Below, piece after piece: positions 45,577 to 55,134 of a stretch of 64,000 nucleotides of DNA; position 1 is the stretch's first letter; every line of letters begins with the position of its first letter. The DNA is from JAFGPS01 sp964628465. GTDB taxonomy: Bacteria > Planctomycetota > Phycisphaerae > Sedimentisphaerales > Anaerobacaceae. The stretch is from NCBI GenBank assembly GCA_964628465.1, contig CAZVOA010000005.1, forward strand, positions 59,858 to 123,857, read 5' to 3'. The position numbers were made by a program, and so were the translations under genes. Under the pieces are notes generated by a model. That model was not told where the DNA came from, did not search any database, and worked only from the letters and a program-made list of their open reading frames with translations.

Positions 45577-46470
45577 CTACTTTTCTCCTGAGTCAAGCTG
45601 TTTAATTTTGTTTGCAATATTTATATATTGTTCAGCCGTAATTTGGTCTGGACGCAATTTAGAATCTATGGAACAGGAAATAAAAACGGCTTCCCATTTA
45701 TTTGAACCAATCGATTTTGCTTCATCAAGTTTACTGCAGGCATGAATAGTTTTTCTTCTGTGATTCAAAAAAACATGAACAACTTTTGTAAACAGTTCCA
45801 AATCCATGATTCTGCTGCATTTGTCCCTACTTCTTACATACTTGACAAAAGCGGAATCGACCTGCGGCATCGGCCAGAACACGCTCGGTTTAAGAACTCT
45901 TATTACATCCACATCGCCGCAAGCCTGCATGATTATACTCAAAGCCCCATAGTCGGATGTTCCCGGCAAAGCCTTCATTCTTTCGGCTACTTCTTTCTGA
46001 ATTGTGACATACATTTCATCGGCTTTTATATCACCGGTAATCAAATTCATCATTACAGGAGTAGCGACATTATAAGGGAGATTTGCAACTAAAAGTATGC
46101 GTCCGGCGGAACTTTTATGAGCAAGTGTCAATAATTTTGTCACTTGTTCGTTTATAGTGTTTTTGCTCTCAAGTATATCGACATTCAATAACTCAACATT
46201 ATCAAATTGGGATAGCTGCTCTTTTGCGATTTCATAAAGATTATGATCGATTTCAGCGGCAATAATTTTTTCTGCCTTTTCCGCCAGAATTGAAGTGAAC
46301 GAACCTGTGCCGCAGCCGGCTTCAAGGATAATATCATTTTTTTGAATATCCGCGGAATCAGCAAGCAGCTTCATTAAATTCAGGTCAATCAGAAAATTTT
46401 GACCAAAACGCTTATTCGGCTTTATCCCTGACGCTTCAAGTAATTCACGGATTTGACTTTTGGTTTGCAT
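45577..46470 (-). CDS. rsmA: 16S rRNA dimethyladenosine transferase RsmA
   Basis: This 297-residue enzyme dimethylates two adjacent adenines near the 3' end of 16S rRNA. Landmarks are KRFGQNFLID, the SAM motif EAGCGTGSFT and the target-binding NLPYNVATP. Length is slightly above the E. coli protein. It sits between pdxA and the Fe-ADH, with pdxA upstream as in many bacteria. Confidence 0.95.
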   Translation of the reverse strand: MQTKSQIRELLEASGIKPNKRFGQNFLIDLNLMKLLADSADIQKNDIILEAGCGTGSFTSILAEKAEKIIAAEIDHNLYEIAKEQLSQFDNVELLNVDILESKNTINEQVTKLLTLAHKSSAGRILLVANLPYNVATPVMMNLITGDIKADEMYVTIQKEVAERMKALPGTSDYGALSIIMQACGDVDVIRVLKPSVFWPMPQVDSAFVKYVRSRDKCSRIMDLELFTKVVHVFLNHRRKTIHACSKLDEAKSIGSNKWEAVFISCSIDSKLRPDQITAEQYINIANKIKQLDSGEK

Positions 46471-46496
46471 CTTTTATTAATCAATGACAAAATTAA

Positions 46497-47558
46497 TTAT
46501 TCCTCGGCTTCTGTATTAACCTGCAATACAGGTCTTTGCTTTTTCGTTTTTGCCATTTGTATCGCGGTCATAATCGCGCACTTCATACTGGATGGATCAG
46601 CGATATTTTTTCCCGCTATATCGAAAGCGGTCCCATGCGCAGGTGACGTTCTTATAATCGGCAAACCTACGGTGACATTAACCGCTTCTTTGAAGCTGAG
46701 CAATTTTATCGGTATCATACCCTGGTCGTGATACATCGCAACAACGCCGTCAAATTCCCCCTGTGACGCACGAAGAAAAAGTGTATCAGCGGGAATCGGA
46801 CCTACACATTTTATTCCCTGTTCCTGTGCCAATAAAATCGCGGGCGAAATGATTCGCTGCTCCTCATCGCCGAACTGCCCATCCTCTCCAGCATGAGGAT
46901 TCAGAGCGGCCACGCCAATTTTGGGATTTTCAATTCCAAAGTATTGTTTTAAAGTTTCATTCAGCAAATCTATCGGCTCGAAAACACAACCTATAGTAAA
47001 CTTATTCCTCACGTCGAATAGCCCAACATGAATCGTTGCCAGAGCCATCTTGATTGGCCCGCCAACGAATATCATGGCTTTGCGGGGAGATTTACATTGA
47101 TCCGCAAGCAGCTCGGTATGACCGGGCCATTTAGCACCGGCTAATTTCCAGCTTGTCTTACTAATTGGTGCGGTAACAATAGCATCAATCAAACCATTGC
47201 GAGCAGCTTCTATCGCGTCAATACAAAAATGAAGAGAAGCATCCCCGGCCTGCTCACTCGAATTTCTTATCCACGTCGGTATCGAAAATTCATCATAATC
47301 AGCTACAACTACCTTATGAGGATAATCTCTGCTGATTTTTTCATGCTGATGCCTGCCCCAGAAAGGTTCGATTTCCGCTTTATCCGCGGCGTAACACAAT
47401 TGCTCGTTCATTCCGAAAATAATAAACTTGGCGGATTTGCGAATAACCGGATCAGCCAGGGCTTTGACAATTATTTCCGGACCAATACCGGCGGCATCAC
47501 CCATCGTGATACCTATAACCATTTGTTCCGATATCGAATTATTTCCGTTATTTTTCAT
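46497..47558 (-). CDS. pdxA: 4-hydroxythreonine-4-phosphate dehydrogenase
   Basis: This 353-residue enzyme belongs to the DXP-dependent pyridoxal phosphate pathway. It shows GITMGDAAGIGPEI, the metal-site WPGHTELLA, HVGLFDV and MYHDQGMIPIK, and ends the core with RTSPAHGTAFDIAG. It is co-directional with ribE upstream and rsmA downstream. Confidence 0.95.
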   Translation of the reverse strand: MKNNGNNSISEQMVIGITMGDAAGIGPEIIVKALADPVIRKSAKFIIFGMNEQLCYAADKAEIEPFWGRHQHEKISRDYPHKVVVADYDEFSIPTWIRNSSEQAGDASLHFCIDAIEAARNGLIDAIVTAPISKTSWKLAGAKWPGHTELLADQCKSPRKAMIFVGGPIKMALATIHVGLFDVRNKFTIGCVFEPIDLLNETLKQYFGIENPKIGVAALNPHAGEDGQFGDEEQRIISPAILLAQEQGIKCVGPIPADTLFLRASQGEFDGVVAMYHDQGMIPIKLLSFKEAVNVTVGLPIIRTSPAHGTAFDIAGKNIADPSSMKCAIMTAIQMAKTKKQRPVLQVNTEAEE

Positions 47559-47576
47559 TATTCCAATTTTTTCAGC

Positions 47577-48218
47577 TTAAAAACCTAATCCCCTCAGTTT
47601 TTCGGCAGTTAAACCACCCATCTGAGGCAAAATATTATCGATCTGTTTTTTCACCGCCTTTATTATAATATCCGTCTCTATATTAACAAGTTCGCCTGTT
47701 TTTGCAATGCCAAGAGTTGTATTGTTCAAAGTTTGAGGAATTACCGCAACATGGAAGCTATTTTTATCCAAATCCCAAATCGTTAAAGAAATTCCATCAA
47801 TTGCGGCAGAACCTTTTTCGACCATAAAACAAATCAACTCAGAGCCAGCGGAAAATTTAATATCCGCAAATTCACCTTTTTTTTCAATTTTTTCGATTTT
47901 AGCCGTGCCGTCAACGTGTCCCAATACAAAATGACCTCCAAATCGAGCGGTCGGACTCATAGCCCGCTCTATATTTACTTTTGATGAAATTTGCAGCTTT
48001 TTAAGCGAAGTTTTTAATATTGTTTCGCCACTAACGTCAAAATCGGCAAATTCTCCATCAATTTTAGATACAGTAAGACACACGCCGTTTATAGCTATAC
48101 TATCGCCAATGCGGCTTTCTTGGGCTATTTCGCCGAGATTCACAGAAATAATCATAGAATCATTACTTCGTCTAATAGACCTTATTGAACAGATTTTTTC
48201 TATTATTCCGGTAAACAT
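47577..48218 (-). CDS. ribE: Riboflavin synthase alpha chain
   Basis: This 213-residue enzyme dismutates two lumazines to riboflavin. The protein is a duplicated lumazine-binding barrel: MFTGIIEKI with SIAINGVCLTV in the first half, and HFVLGHVDGTA with AAIDGISLTI in the second. Length is normal. It is the first gene of the minus-strand ribE-pdxA-rsmA-Fe-ADH run. No FMN riboswitch-like structure is evident in the 118 bases upstream. Confidence 0.95.
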   Translation of the reverse strand: MFTGIIEKICSIRSIRRSNDSMIISVNLGEIAQESRIGDSIAINGVCLTVSKIDGEFADFDVSGETILKTSLKKLQISSKVNIERAMSPTARFGGHFVLGHVDGTAKIEKIEKKGEFADIKFSAGSELICFMVEKGSAAIDGISLTIWDLDKNSFHVAVIPQTLNNTTLGIAKTGELVNIETDIIIKAVKKQIDNILPQMGGLTAEKLRGLGF

Positions 48219-48336
48219 AAAAACCTATTTAGAATAATTTCTTTTTAACTATTGAAAATAATCAATTAACAGTTAGAATTAATTATAGTTTAAAGAATGG
48301 AATTTTCAACAATCAAAATTATAAGGGAGTCAGATT

Positions 48337-48966
48337 ATGAACACTCTTTGGCTCAAAATCGCAAGCGCCGCAATAGGAATCTTAATACTTATTGTCATTG
48401 TAAGCATGGTTATGCCGGGTGGAGACAAGGAACCAGCAGTTCAACAGGTATCAGATGGAAATAATTTACCATCAAATATCTATGAGCAGGCGGCAAAAGA
48501 CAAAAAAGATTTGTCAGTAAATGGGAATTATGCGGATAACTCTGGAGATGATTCTCAAACAGCAATTGAACCGGCACAATCCAACAATAACGCTACACCA
48601 ATACCGATAGACGCTCAAGTTGCTCCGGTACAGCCCCTATCGAGAGAAATGACTATTTATGTGAAAAAACCTAATAGTGCAGAACAGGTTGAAGCCGAAA
48701 AACAATTAGAGTTCGCTACGACAAGTTTCAGTGTTGGCCGCTTACCAGGGTTAAGTTACAAATCTTCTGTTGATACCGCAAGAACAATTATTGAGAGATG
48801 GCCTGACAGCATTTATTCTTTTCATTCCAAACTTTTACTCGCAAAAGTGCCAGAACGCTACCAGCAGCAATATAATATTACTTCTGAAGAATTGAATACA
48901 GACAAGTTTTTACAACCAAGAGCCGGAACTATACCAGTAAAGATCACAATCGAGGACCGTTCATAA
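48337..48966 (+). CDS. Membrane-anchored protein of unknown function
   Basis: This 209-residue protein has one N-terminal membrane segment (IASAAIGILILIVIVSMVM), a low-complexity N/D/Q/P linker to about residue 95, and a helical domain with TPR-like character (DTARTIIERWPDSIYSFHSKL). I do not recognise a family. The next gene, a ThyA-like protein, starts on the base after the stop codon, so they are almost certainly co-translated. Confidence 0.7.
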   Translation: MNTLWLKIASAAIGILILIVIVSMVMPGGDKEPAVQQVSDGNNLPSNIYEQAAKDKKDLSVNGNYADNSGDDSQTAIEPAQSNNNATPIPIDAQVAPVQPLSREMTIYVKKPNSAEQVEAEKQLEFATTSFSVGRLPGLSYKSSVDTARTIIERWPDSIYSFHSKLLLAKVPERYQQQYNITSEELNTDKFLQPRAGTIPVKITIEDRS

Positions 48967-49857
48967 ATGCAAAACACAAATTCTGTTGCGAATATACCCG
49001 TTATTTCCTTAACTGCTGATTGTCTCCCTGAAGCATGGGAGAAAGCCGTTTTAGCTGTCTGGGATAATGGTTTCAGTATCAAGACTCAATATGACAAACC
49101 TTCTGATCCGCCAAGTAAAGACGCAACTGTAATGATTGAAATAAGGGATCCTTTCTGTGAGCCGCGTATTCATAAGAATTTCCCAGGCGGACCGGAAGAA
49201 TTAGAATCTTACAGACAGGAAGTAGTTAATGGTATTCATGACCATTGGATTGACCCAGCGGCTGGAAAATGGACATATACATATCACGAGAGATTATTTT
49301 CTTACAATCCGGTTGAAGATATACGTGACGCAAACTCGCCGAAGCCCTTTGTCAGTGTTGACCAAATTCAGTATATTATAGATAACCTTTCAAAATCCGG
49401 CCATAGCCGCAGAGCGCAAGCGATAACATGGATGCCAACCGCTGACCCTCAAACAGATGACCCGCCATGCTTACAAAGAATCTGGTGCAGACTTTTACAA
49501 AACGATAATGGTGGATGGACACTGAATATGAATACACATTGGCGCAGCAGAGATCTTTATAAAGCATGGTTTATGAATGCTTATGCACTCACCGAACTGC
49601 AAAAACAAATCGCTGAAGCAATTTCCCAAAACAGAGGTGAGCCTGTTCATGTCGGAAGATATGTCGATATAAGTGATTCATTACATATCTATGGCAGCTA
49701 TTTCAAGGATGTATTACCTGAAATTCAAAAAATGCGCAACAGTTCTTTTCGCGAGAGAGCATGGGAAACCGCTCATCCGGCTTTCGAGATGATGACTGCC
49801 GAAACACGCGAAAAACTGGCACAGGACCCTGACTGGTTTGCGAAAGCAAAAGGTTAG
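48967..49857 (+). CDS. Thymidylate synthase superfamily protein (divergent)
   Basis: This 296-residue protein shows the ThyA nucleotide-binding residues in order: SRRAQAITW, the catalytic-cysteine motif DPPCLQRI, HWRSRDLYKAWFMNAYAL and DSLHIYG. These correspond to the E. coli segments around Arg126/127, Cys146, Arg166-Asp169-Asn177 and His207-Tyr209. The histidine after the catalytic cysteine is leucine, the N-terminal DRTGTGT loop is absent, and the C-terminal tail differs, as in archaeal/methanogen-type members. It may be a true thymidylate synthase or a pyrimidine hydroxymethylase-type relative. Confidence 0.75.
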   Translation: MQNTNSVANIPVISLTADCLPEAWEKAVLAVWDNGFSIKTQYDKPSDPPSKDATVMIEIRDPFCEPRIHKNFPGGPEELESYRQEVVNGIHDHWIDPAAGKWTYTYHERLFSYNPVEDIRDANSPKPFVSVDQIQYIIDNLSKSGHSRRAQAITWMPTADPQTDDPPCLQRIWCRLLQNDNGGWTLNMNTHWRSRDLYKAWFMNAYALTELQKQIAEAISQNRGEPVHVGRYVDISDSLHIYGSYFKDVLPEIQKMRNSSFRERAWETAHPAFEMMTAETREKLAQDPDWFAKAKG

Positions 49858-49896
49858 ACTTACCAAAATTCCAATCCTCAAATTCAAGGGATAATA

Positions 49897-50778
49897 ATGG
49901 CACTTAAGGTCAATGGTGAACTAATAGATGATGCGGCGATTCAGGAGGAAATCGAACGCCTAAGGCCGCAATACGACAAAGCATTCAAAAGCATGGATGC
50001 AAAAGAGAGAGAAACTCAATTACTTGAATGGTCCAGAGAAAACCTGATTGAAAAAACTTTACTTCAGCAGGAAATAATTAAAAGCGAACCGGAAATACCA
50101 CAGGCGACTCTTGAGGTAGTTCTTAGGAATCTAAAAAAGGAAAGCAAGAATCCCTCGGGTTTATACAAGGATTTCGGTGTTGAAGACGATGATAATCTAT
50201 TAAAAAAGCTGGAATTAATTATTCGTACTCAAAATAAACTTGAAAAACTTCACGAAGAAGCCAAAGACCCAACCAATGATGATATTAAAAAATATTACGA
50301 AGATAATAAAGAAAAATTCAAACAGCCAGAGAGTATCAGAGTTGCTCATATAGTAAAATATTACGGCTGGAAATGTGATGAGGCAACCGCGTACAAAGCA
50401 ATTTGCCAAGCATACGAAAAAATTCAAAACGGCTCTTCGTTCGAATTTATTGTTGACAAACATACTGACTGCACTGATGCCGGAGGTGATATCGGCTATA
50501 TAAGAAGAGGACAAATGGTCGAGGAATTTGATGATGTTGTTTTCAATCTCGGCGTTGGGCAGATAAGCAATATTTTCCGAACACGTTACGGATTTCATAT
50601 TGCGAAAGTCTATGACAGAAAATCCGCATTTATACCTGAACTTGAACAGGTTAAAGAGCAAATCCGGGAAATACTGCAAAAACAATTCAAAAGCCAGAAA
50701 GTTTACGATTATTTAGATGAACTGAAAAACAAGGCCAAAATTGAAGATATAAAAGAAGAAATCAAAACAGACTCTTGA
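49897..50778 (+). CDS. Parvulin-type peptidyl-prolyl isomerase
   Basis: This 293-residue protein has a SurA-like helical N-terminal region and a parvulin domain at about residues 145-245. The domain shows IRVAHIVK, FEFIVDKHTDC, GGDIGYIRRGQMVEEFDD and YGFHIAKV. There is no signal peptide, so it appears cytosolic, unlike PrsA/SurA. It is the third gene of the plus-strand run with the ThyA-like protein; the functional link is unclear. Confidence 0.88.
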   Translation: MALKVNGELIDDAAIQEEIERLRPQYDKAFKSMDAKERETQLLEWSRENLIEKTLLQQEIIKSEPEIPQATLEVVLRNLKKESKNPSGLYKDFGVEDDDNLLKKLELIIRTQNKLEKLHEEAKDPTNDDIKKYYEDNKEKFKQPESIRVAHIVKYYGWKCDEATAYKAICQAYEKIQNGSSFEFIVDKHTDCTDAGGDIGYIRRGQMVEEFDDVVFNLGVGQISNIFRTRYGFHIAKVYDRKSAFIPELEQVKEQIREILQKQFKSQKVYDYLDELKNKAKIEDIKEEIKTDS

Positions 50779-50806
50779 GCAAACTCTGACGTATAATCAA
50801 AGTTGT

Positions 50807-50826
50807 AATCAGCCTGAAGGCTGATT
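50807..50826 (+). terminator. Hairpin after the parvulin gene
   Basis: AATCAGCC and GGCTGATT form a perfect eight-pair stem with a TGAA loop, 29 bases after the stop codon. The following TTGTGAG is not a strong T-tract, so termination may be partial. Confidence 0.4.
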
Positions 50827-50850
50827 TGTGAGTTGATATTTATTAAAAAT

Positions 50851-50887
50851 AATCGCGGCTGGGGAAATAAATACCGCAGCCGCGATT
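50851..50887. terminator. Candidate bidirectional terminator
   Basis: AATCGCGGCTG (50851-50861) and CAGCCGCGATT (50877-50887) form a perfect 11-pair GC-rich stem with a 15-base loop, between convergent genes. AT-rich flanks (TTTATTAAAAAT on one side, TTTCATGATTATTTT on the other) could serve as U-tracts for both directions. A further imperfect inverted repeat (CTTGCCATC and GATGGCCAAG) lies at about 50914-50943. Confidence 0.6.
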
Positions 50888-50984
50888 TCATGATTATTTT
50901 GAGCCTTGCCATCTGGCGCAAGCTCCAGCAAGGGATGGCCAAGCTAACATCACGGCGACCTTAGAGAGTTAGTGATTCCTAAAA

Positions 50985-52115
50985 TTATTCAGTTTTATTG
51001 AGTTTCTTTTTCCTTGAAAATAAAATAAGACCAGCAATAACAATGGCCGCAACAGCCGCTCCTGCTATTGGCAATGCAACACCAAGTGGTTTTTGTGAGG
51101 ATAATCCTTTTTCATCTTCTTTTGCTTGTAAACGATTAGCCCAGTTCGGATCATTTGCCATATCTTCTTTTACTTCCTCTATGCCTCTTAGTGCTTCTTT
51201 GCCTCGTGGGCTTAGAGGGTATTTTTGGTCTAACTCCTCAAGATACGAAATCGCTTTTGGGTAGTTTTTGTCGTAATATTCAATTTCAAACATCCAATAA
51301 AGTATTTCCTCACGAATAGAGAATGCATCAGGAAGCTTTAGAGCGATCTCGAAATATTTTGCGGACTCTCTTGCCAATTGTTTAGAGACTAATTCTCTTC
51401 TTCGGTTAACTTTATCTAATTGCGCTTCGTATTCACGTGCAAGTTCAATTCCAACACGAGTTGCTGCCATTTTGGCAAGCATTGTATCCGGGCACTGTTC
51501 TACTACCTGCTTGAAGCGGTCCAAAGCACCGGGAATTTCCATTAACTTTATATCTGATTCGGAAGATTCCAAAATTAACAAATCAAATTCTCCTGTTAGT
51601 ATCGACAAGGCCTTTTGCTCCTGTTTTGAAGCAGGCTTGACATTTATTTCTATAGTATTGGATTCCATTTTGTTTCTTGTACTTTCAAGACGACAACTAT
51701 ATTCACCAGGTTCAGTAAGTAAAAGGCTTTTTTTATTCTGATCATAAAACGCTATAAACGAGCCTGTATATTCAAGGCCTTTGCTTCCCTTCTCAATCAA
51801 AGGAAGAGGTTTATTTAGAATACTATCATATTCATATTTTATTTCCTCTTTCTGTCCTTTTTTAGTTATAATCAAATATGGTGAACTTATTCTCCTCGAA
51901 GTTATTATTTCTCCTGTTTCAGAACTAATATTCGGTTTCTCATATTTGACCTGAATTTCCAATATTAAAGGTTCGCCAATCTTTATATCAGAAGAATAAG
52001 CCTTGATTTCAAGCTTTGGTTCGTTTGTATCTTTTGCATGAACATTCACATTAAAAAATAAAAGTAAGATTATTATAAACAATTTGTATTTCTGAATCAT
52101 CATTTGTTCTTTCAA
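50985..52115 (-). CDS. Exported C-terminally anchored protein, paralogue B
   Basis: This 376-residue protein has a signal peptide (YKLFIIILLLFFNVNVHA), an extracellular Ig-like or carbohydrate-binding-like part (about residues 30-160), and a helical TPR-like part (about residues 165-330). It ends with PLGVALPIAGAAVAAIVIAG, followed by LILFSRKKK, a type I membrane anchor. It is a tandem paralogue of the preceding gene: ALSILTGEFDLLILES and RFKQVVEQCPDTMLAKMAA are nearly identical. Function unknown. It starts by four-base overlap with paralogue A. Confidence 0.72.
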   Translation of the reverse strand: MKEQMMIQKYKLFIIILLLFFNVNVHAKDTNEPKLEIKAYSSDIKIGEPLILEIQVKYEKPNISSETGEIITSRRISSPYLIITKKGQKEEIKYEYDSILNKPLPLIEKGSKGLEYTGSFIAFYDQNKKSLLLTEPGEYSCRLESTRNKMESNTIEINVKPASKQEQKALSILTGEFDLLILESSESDIKLMEIPGALDRFKQVVEQCPDTMLAKMAATRVGIELAREYEAQLDKVNRRRELVSKQLARESAKYFEIALKLPDAFSIREEILYWMFEIEYYDKNYPKAISYLEELDQKYPLSPRGKEALRGIEEVKEDMANDPNWANRLQAKEDEKGLSSQKPLGVALPIAGAAVAAIVIAGLILFSRKKKLNKTE

Positions 52116-53254
52116 TTCTCCTGCTTCTTTTTTCTTGAAAATAAAACAAGTCCGGCAATAACTATAGCCGCAACAGCCGCTCCTGTTATTGGCAATGCAA
52201 CACCAAGTGGTTTTTTCTCTTGAGGTTGAGTTGCCTCTGCAATGAATAGATCAGGGCGTTTCTCTATAAATTCCTTAATATACCCTTTATTTTTTAAAGC
52301 ATTTTTGCCATATCTACCCTGCGGATATTTAGCTGCCAATTCGTCACAAAAAGAGAAAATATTTGTAGCATTACCATTTATATAATCAATTTGGATAAGC
52401 CCATACAAAACATTTTCTCTAACTGGGAATTCATCAGGTAACTGATACGCCAATTTGAGATACATATTAGTCGATTCAACCAAAGGGTCTTTTATATCTG
52501 TCTTTCGATATTTTTCGAGAGATTCCTCACTTCCGTATTTCTTTTCAAGTTCTTTAACTCTCTCAATTCCCAATCTTGCCGCGGCCATTTTTGCAAGCAT
52601 CGTATCCGGGCACTGTTCTACTACCTGCTTGAAGCGTTCCATAGCATCTGGATATTCCGTTAACTTCATATCTGAATCAGGCGATTCTAAAATTAACAAA
52701 TCAAATTCCCCTGTTAGTATTGATAATGCTTTTTTCTCCTGTTCACCAGCAGGCTTGACATCTACAACTAAAGGCTTGGGAGCTTTATCTCCAAGCATTT
52801 CCTTCAAACTCTCTTGTTCAGCAAAAATTGTTACGGTATATTTTCCCTGCTCGCTAAATAGAAGTTTTGCTTTTTCAGAGGTGTCCATAAAGAAAAAAAG
52901 ATTCACATAACCTGTGTAAATAAGACCTTTGCCATCCTTGCATGGAAATTCTGGTGCGCTTATTTGGCAAAGAGTATTTTCTCCTTTACTATTCTTAATA
53001 TAAAATCTAATTCCAACATCTCCATGGTTATAACTTTTAAGTATTTCTTCGGAATTCTGTGCTAAACGTGGTGTTGAAAACACATATTTCAATTCCAATA
53101 TCAATGGCTCACCAACCTTTATTGAAGGATTTATTGCTTTCATTTCTATTGCAGGCCAGTTTAATGTAACTACTTGCTGGCCATTTAATCTTGAAATAAA
53201 GGTTGTATATATTACGGCCACTATCATCATTAATATTAAAAATTTCTTTCCCAT
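52112..53254 (-). CDS. Exported C-terminally anchored protein, paralogue A
   Basis: This 380-residue protein has the same layout as paralogue B: a signal peptide, an N-terminal beta-rich region starting at IKVGEPLILELKYVF, a helical repeat part and a C-terminal helix with SRKKK. The two differ most in the first 150 residues and agree most in the linker before the helical part and in the anchor. A secretion or surface-scaffold role is inference. It is downstream of the archaemetzincin-like gene by 45 bases. Confidence 0.72.
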   Translation of the reverse strand: MGKKFLILMMIVAVIYTTFISRLNGQQVVTLNWPAIEMKAINPSIKVGEPLILELKYVFSTPRLAQNSEEILKSYNHGDVGIRFYIKNSKGENTLCQISAPEFPCKDGKGLIYTGYVNLFFFMDTSEKAKLLFSEQGKYTVTIFAEQESLKEMLGDKAPKPLVVDVKPAGEQEKKALSILTGEFDLLILESPDSDMKLTEYPDAMERFKQVVEQCPDTMLAKMAAARLGIERVKELEKKYGSEESLEKYRKTDIKDPLVESTNMYLKLAYQLPDEFPVRENVLYGLIQIDYINGNATNIFSFCDELAAKYPQGRYGKNALKNKGYIKEFIEKRPDLFIAEATQPQEKKPLGVALPITGAAVAAIVIAGLVLFSRKKKQEN

Positions 53255-53299
53255 AGTTCGTTTACTCCGTATAGATTGATTTTTTCATTAGTTTTTACA

Positions 53300-54934
53300 T
53301 TACCAATCTGTTTTACTACGCAGGTCTTTTATGCATTTGACACACAGATAAGAGCCTATCGAATCTTCGCTCATTATACAATCAGAATCTCCACAATGAC
53401 CAGGCGGAAGACTTTCTACTCTAGACCAAACAAGGCCTCCTGTATGTCCAAGTTCATGAAACAATATATCTCCTAAAGAACCACTAAAACCAGCATCTCT
53501 AATTGCTTCTAAATATAAAACACACTGGTTTGATAACAAAGTACTTGTTTTTCCCATAATAGCATCCTCTGTGTCTGGATCATTGTCTTTTCCATGCTCA
53601 GGTTGATATGCAAAACAGACAAACGCACACCAAAAATCGCTGCTACTGGTAAGTAGCTTTGAATTATTCCATGTACCATTTCCTGAATCGATATCACCAC
53701 CAGCGAGATTTCGGTCAAAAGGTACAATACTTGAACAATTATGCAACGTATTGGCATCAACAGGTTCGATATATGCAGAAGCTAAATATGAAATTGTTGG
53801 ACTTATAAAAGCAGTTTGTGGTAGTATAATCTGTGGTGTTGGAGGAGACGTAGAAAAATCCCAGTCTTCATCATATAGATTAAAATTACTACCGGCACCA
53901 GTTGCATTACCATCAACAACAACTATATCGTTATCATTAGGTACCCATCTGTCTTCAGATGATATTACTCTATAAGAACCTCCTCCTGCTATATACTTGC
54001 CACCTATGAATTGGTCATTATCCTCAAACTCATCGGGCAGGTCTATCCCAAGATATACTGTAGTTTGTCCACTTGATGGAGTATTAAATGCAGAATATGT
54101 AGCTCCTGTTCCCGACACGAGATTCTTTTCGCTCCCTGTAGTAGCTACAGCATTCATGCTATCCTGTTTAACCCACAGATGTCGCCAAACGAAAAGAATT
54201 GGAGATAATTTCACACCTGCAGGAATAGTGCCGCCATCAACCATTGACTGGGTTAATGAATTTAATAAAGATGAATCCAAAGACGCAGCAATCCTGAAAT
54301 TATCGCCAGGTTGTTTTGTTACATAAAAATATACATAAGCCTCGCCACTACCGCTCGTACTTTCGATGTTATCATTATTAACAAATCCATAGCTCGTGCC
54401 ACCAAAATTGTCAGGACCCGTATTTTCTCCATTTGGATTCACACTATCAATAACGCCTGTAGGTGCTGGGTCATCCACATCGAAGCATCTGAAATAAACT
54501 TCAATGTCTGGTATTGCTGGCGTTATTGTTGCTTTAACTTTGACTCTATTTCTCATAGTTGATGTATCATTATAAGAATATTTATCTGGAAATATTTTAA
54601 GGTTATCAATATCAGTTTGAGAGTTTCCCGGCCATGCTTTCCATTCTACATTTGTAACTCCGTATATAGTCAATGGATTAGTTTCGTAAGCGGTGTGGCC
54701 GCTTTTGCTTATATAGAGCGTAATAGTGTAGTTTCCGGGCGGCAGTGGTTGGCCGCTGTATGTGCCTTGATTACCAAGCCCGTTCCATTCAAGAGATGCC
54801 CCAGAACCACCAAGAAAAATATCATCGACAGAACCAATCAGATAGCGGCTGTATACGGTATTTCCCACAGCGTTTTTTATATATAAACACATCACATCCG
54901 GCTCCCAGATTGTACCGTCGCCAGCAGGCTGCAA
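53300..54934 (-). CDS. Archaemetzincin-like secreted metalloprotease, damaged 5' end
   Basis: The C-terminal 52 residues (from about 493) carry HELGHTGG, then GHCGDSDCIM and LCVKC. This resembles the archaemetzincin pattern HExxHxxGxxHC-x4-CxM-CxxC, but about ten residues (VWSRVESLPP) are inserted before the third histidine. The rest is beta-rich, with a FlgD-like domain shared with the 56060 gene. The frame is open back to 55147 but has no ATG, GTG or TTG before the TTG at 54934. A signal peptide is missing, so the 5' end appears lost or displaced by the upstream gene. Confidence 0.65.
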   Translation of the reverse strand: MQPAGDGTIWEPDVMCLYIKNAVGNTVYSRYLIGSVDDIFLGGSGASLEWNGLGNQGTYSGQPLPPGNYTITLYISKSGHTAYETNPLTIYGVTNVEWKAWPGNSQTDIDNLKIFPDKYSYNDTSTMRNRVKVKATITPAIPDIEVYFRCFDVDDPAPTGVIDSVNPNGENTGPDNFGGTSYGFVNNDNIESTSGSGEAYVYFYVTKQPGDNFRIAASLDSSLLNSLTQSMVDGGTIPAGVKLSPILFVWRHLWVKQDSMNAVATTGSEKNLVSGTGATYSAFNTPSSGQTTVYLGIDLPDEFEDNDQFIGGKYIAGGGSYRVISSEDRWVPNDNDIVVVDGNATGAGSNFNLYDEDWDFSTSPPTPQIILPQTAFISPTISYLASAYIEPVDANTLHNCSSIVPFDRNLAGGDIDSGNGTWNNSKLLTSSSDFWCAFVCFAYQPEHGKDNDPDTEDAIMGKTSTLLSNQCVLYLEAIRDAGFSGSLGDILFHELGHTGGLVWSRVESLPPGHCGDSDCIMSEDSIGSYLCVKCIKDLRSKTDW

Positions 54935-54996
54935 AGAATAGACAAATGTTTCCCCTGTACCGGTTGGTAAGCAGTGTTCATCTTCTCCCCATTGAT
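54663..54996. repeat. Copy 1 of a direct repeat of about 340 bp
   Basis: This segment is nearly identical to 56835-57177. The only length difference is nine bases, within the codons for the GSVDDIF region. It encodes the domain GETFVYSLQPAGDG to TAYETNPLTIY in the metalloprotease gene. The two copies are in the same orientation about 2.2 kb apart. Confidence 0.85.
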
Positions 54997-55134
54997 ACCT
55001 TAAATACTTTATGCCGGGGATATAAAAATCACGTGTGCCGCTCCAGTCTTGAGTTCTCTGGTAGTAAGGATATCCATTAACCGTAATATTATCGTTATCT
55101 TTAATAATTAAACCAACTCCGTAAAGCCCTCCAT

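Noticed and set aside
55107..55134. ATG directly after the FGE-fold stop codon as start of the metalloprotease
   Set aside because: It is in a different frame and ends after eight codons, so it cannot start the protease.
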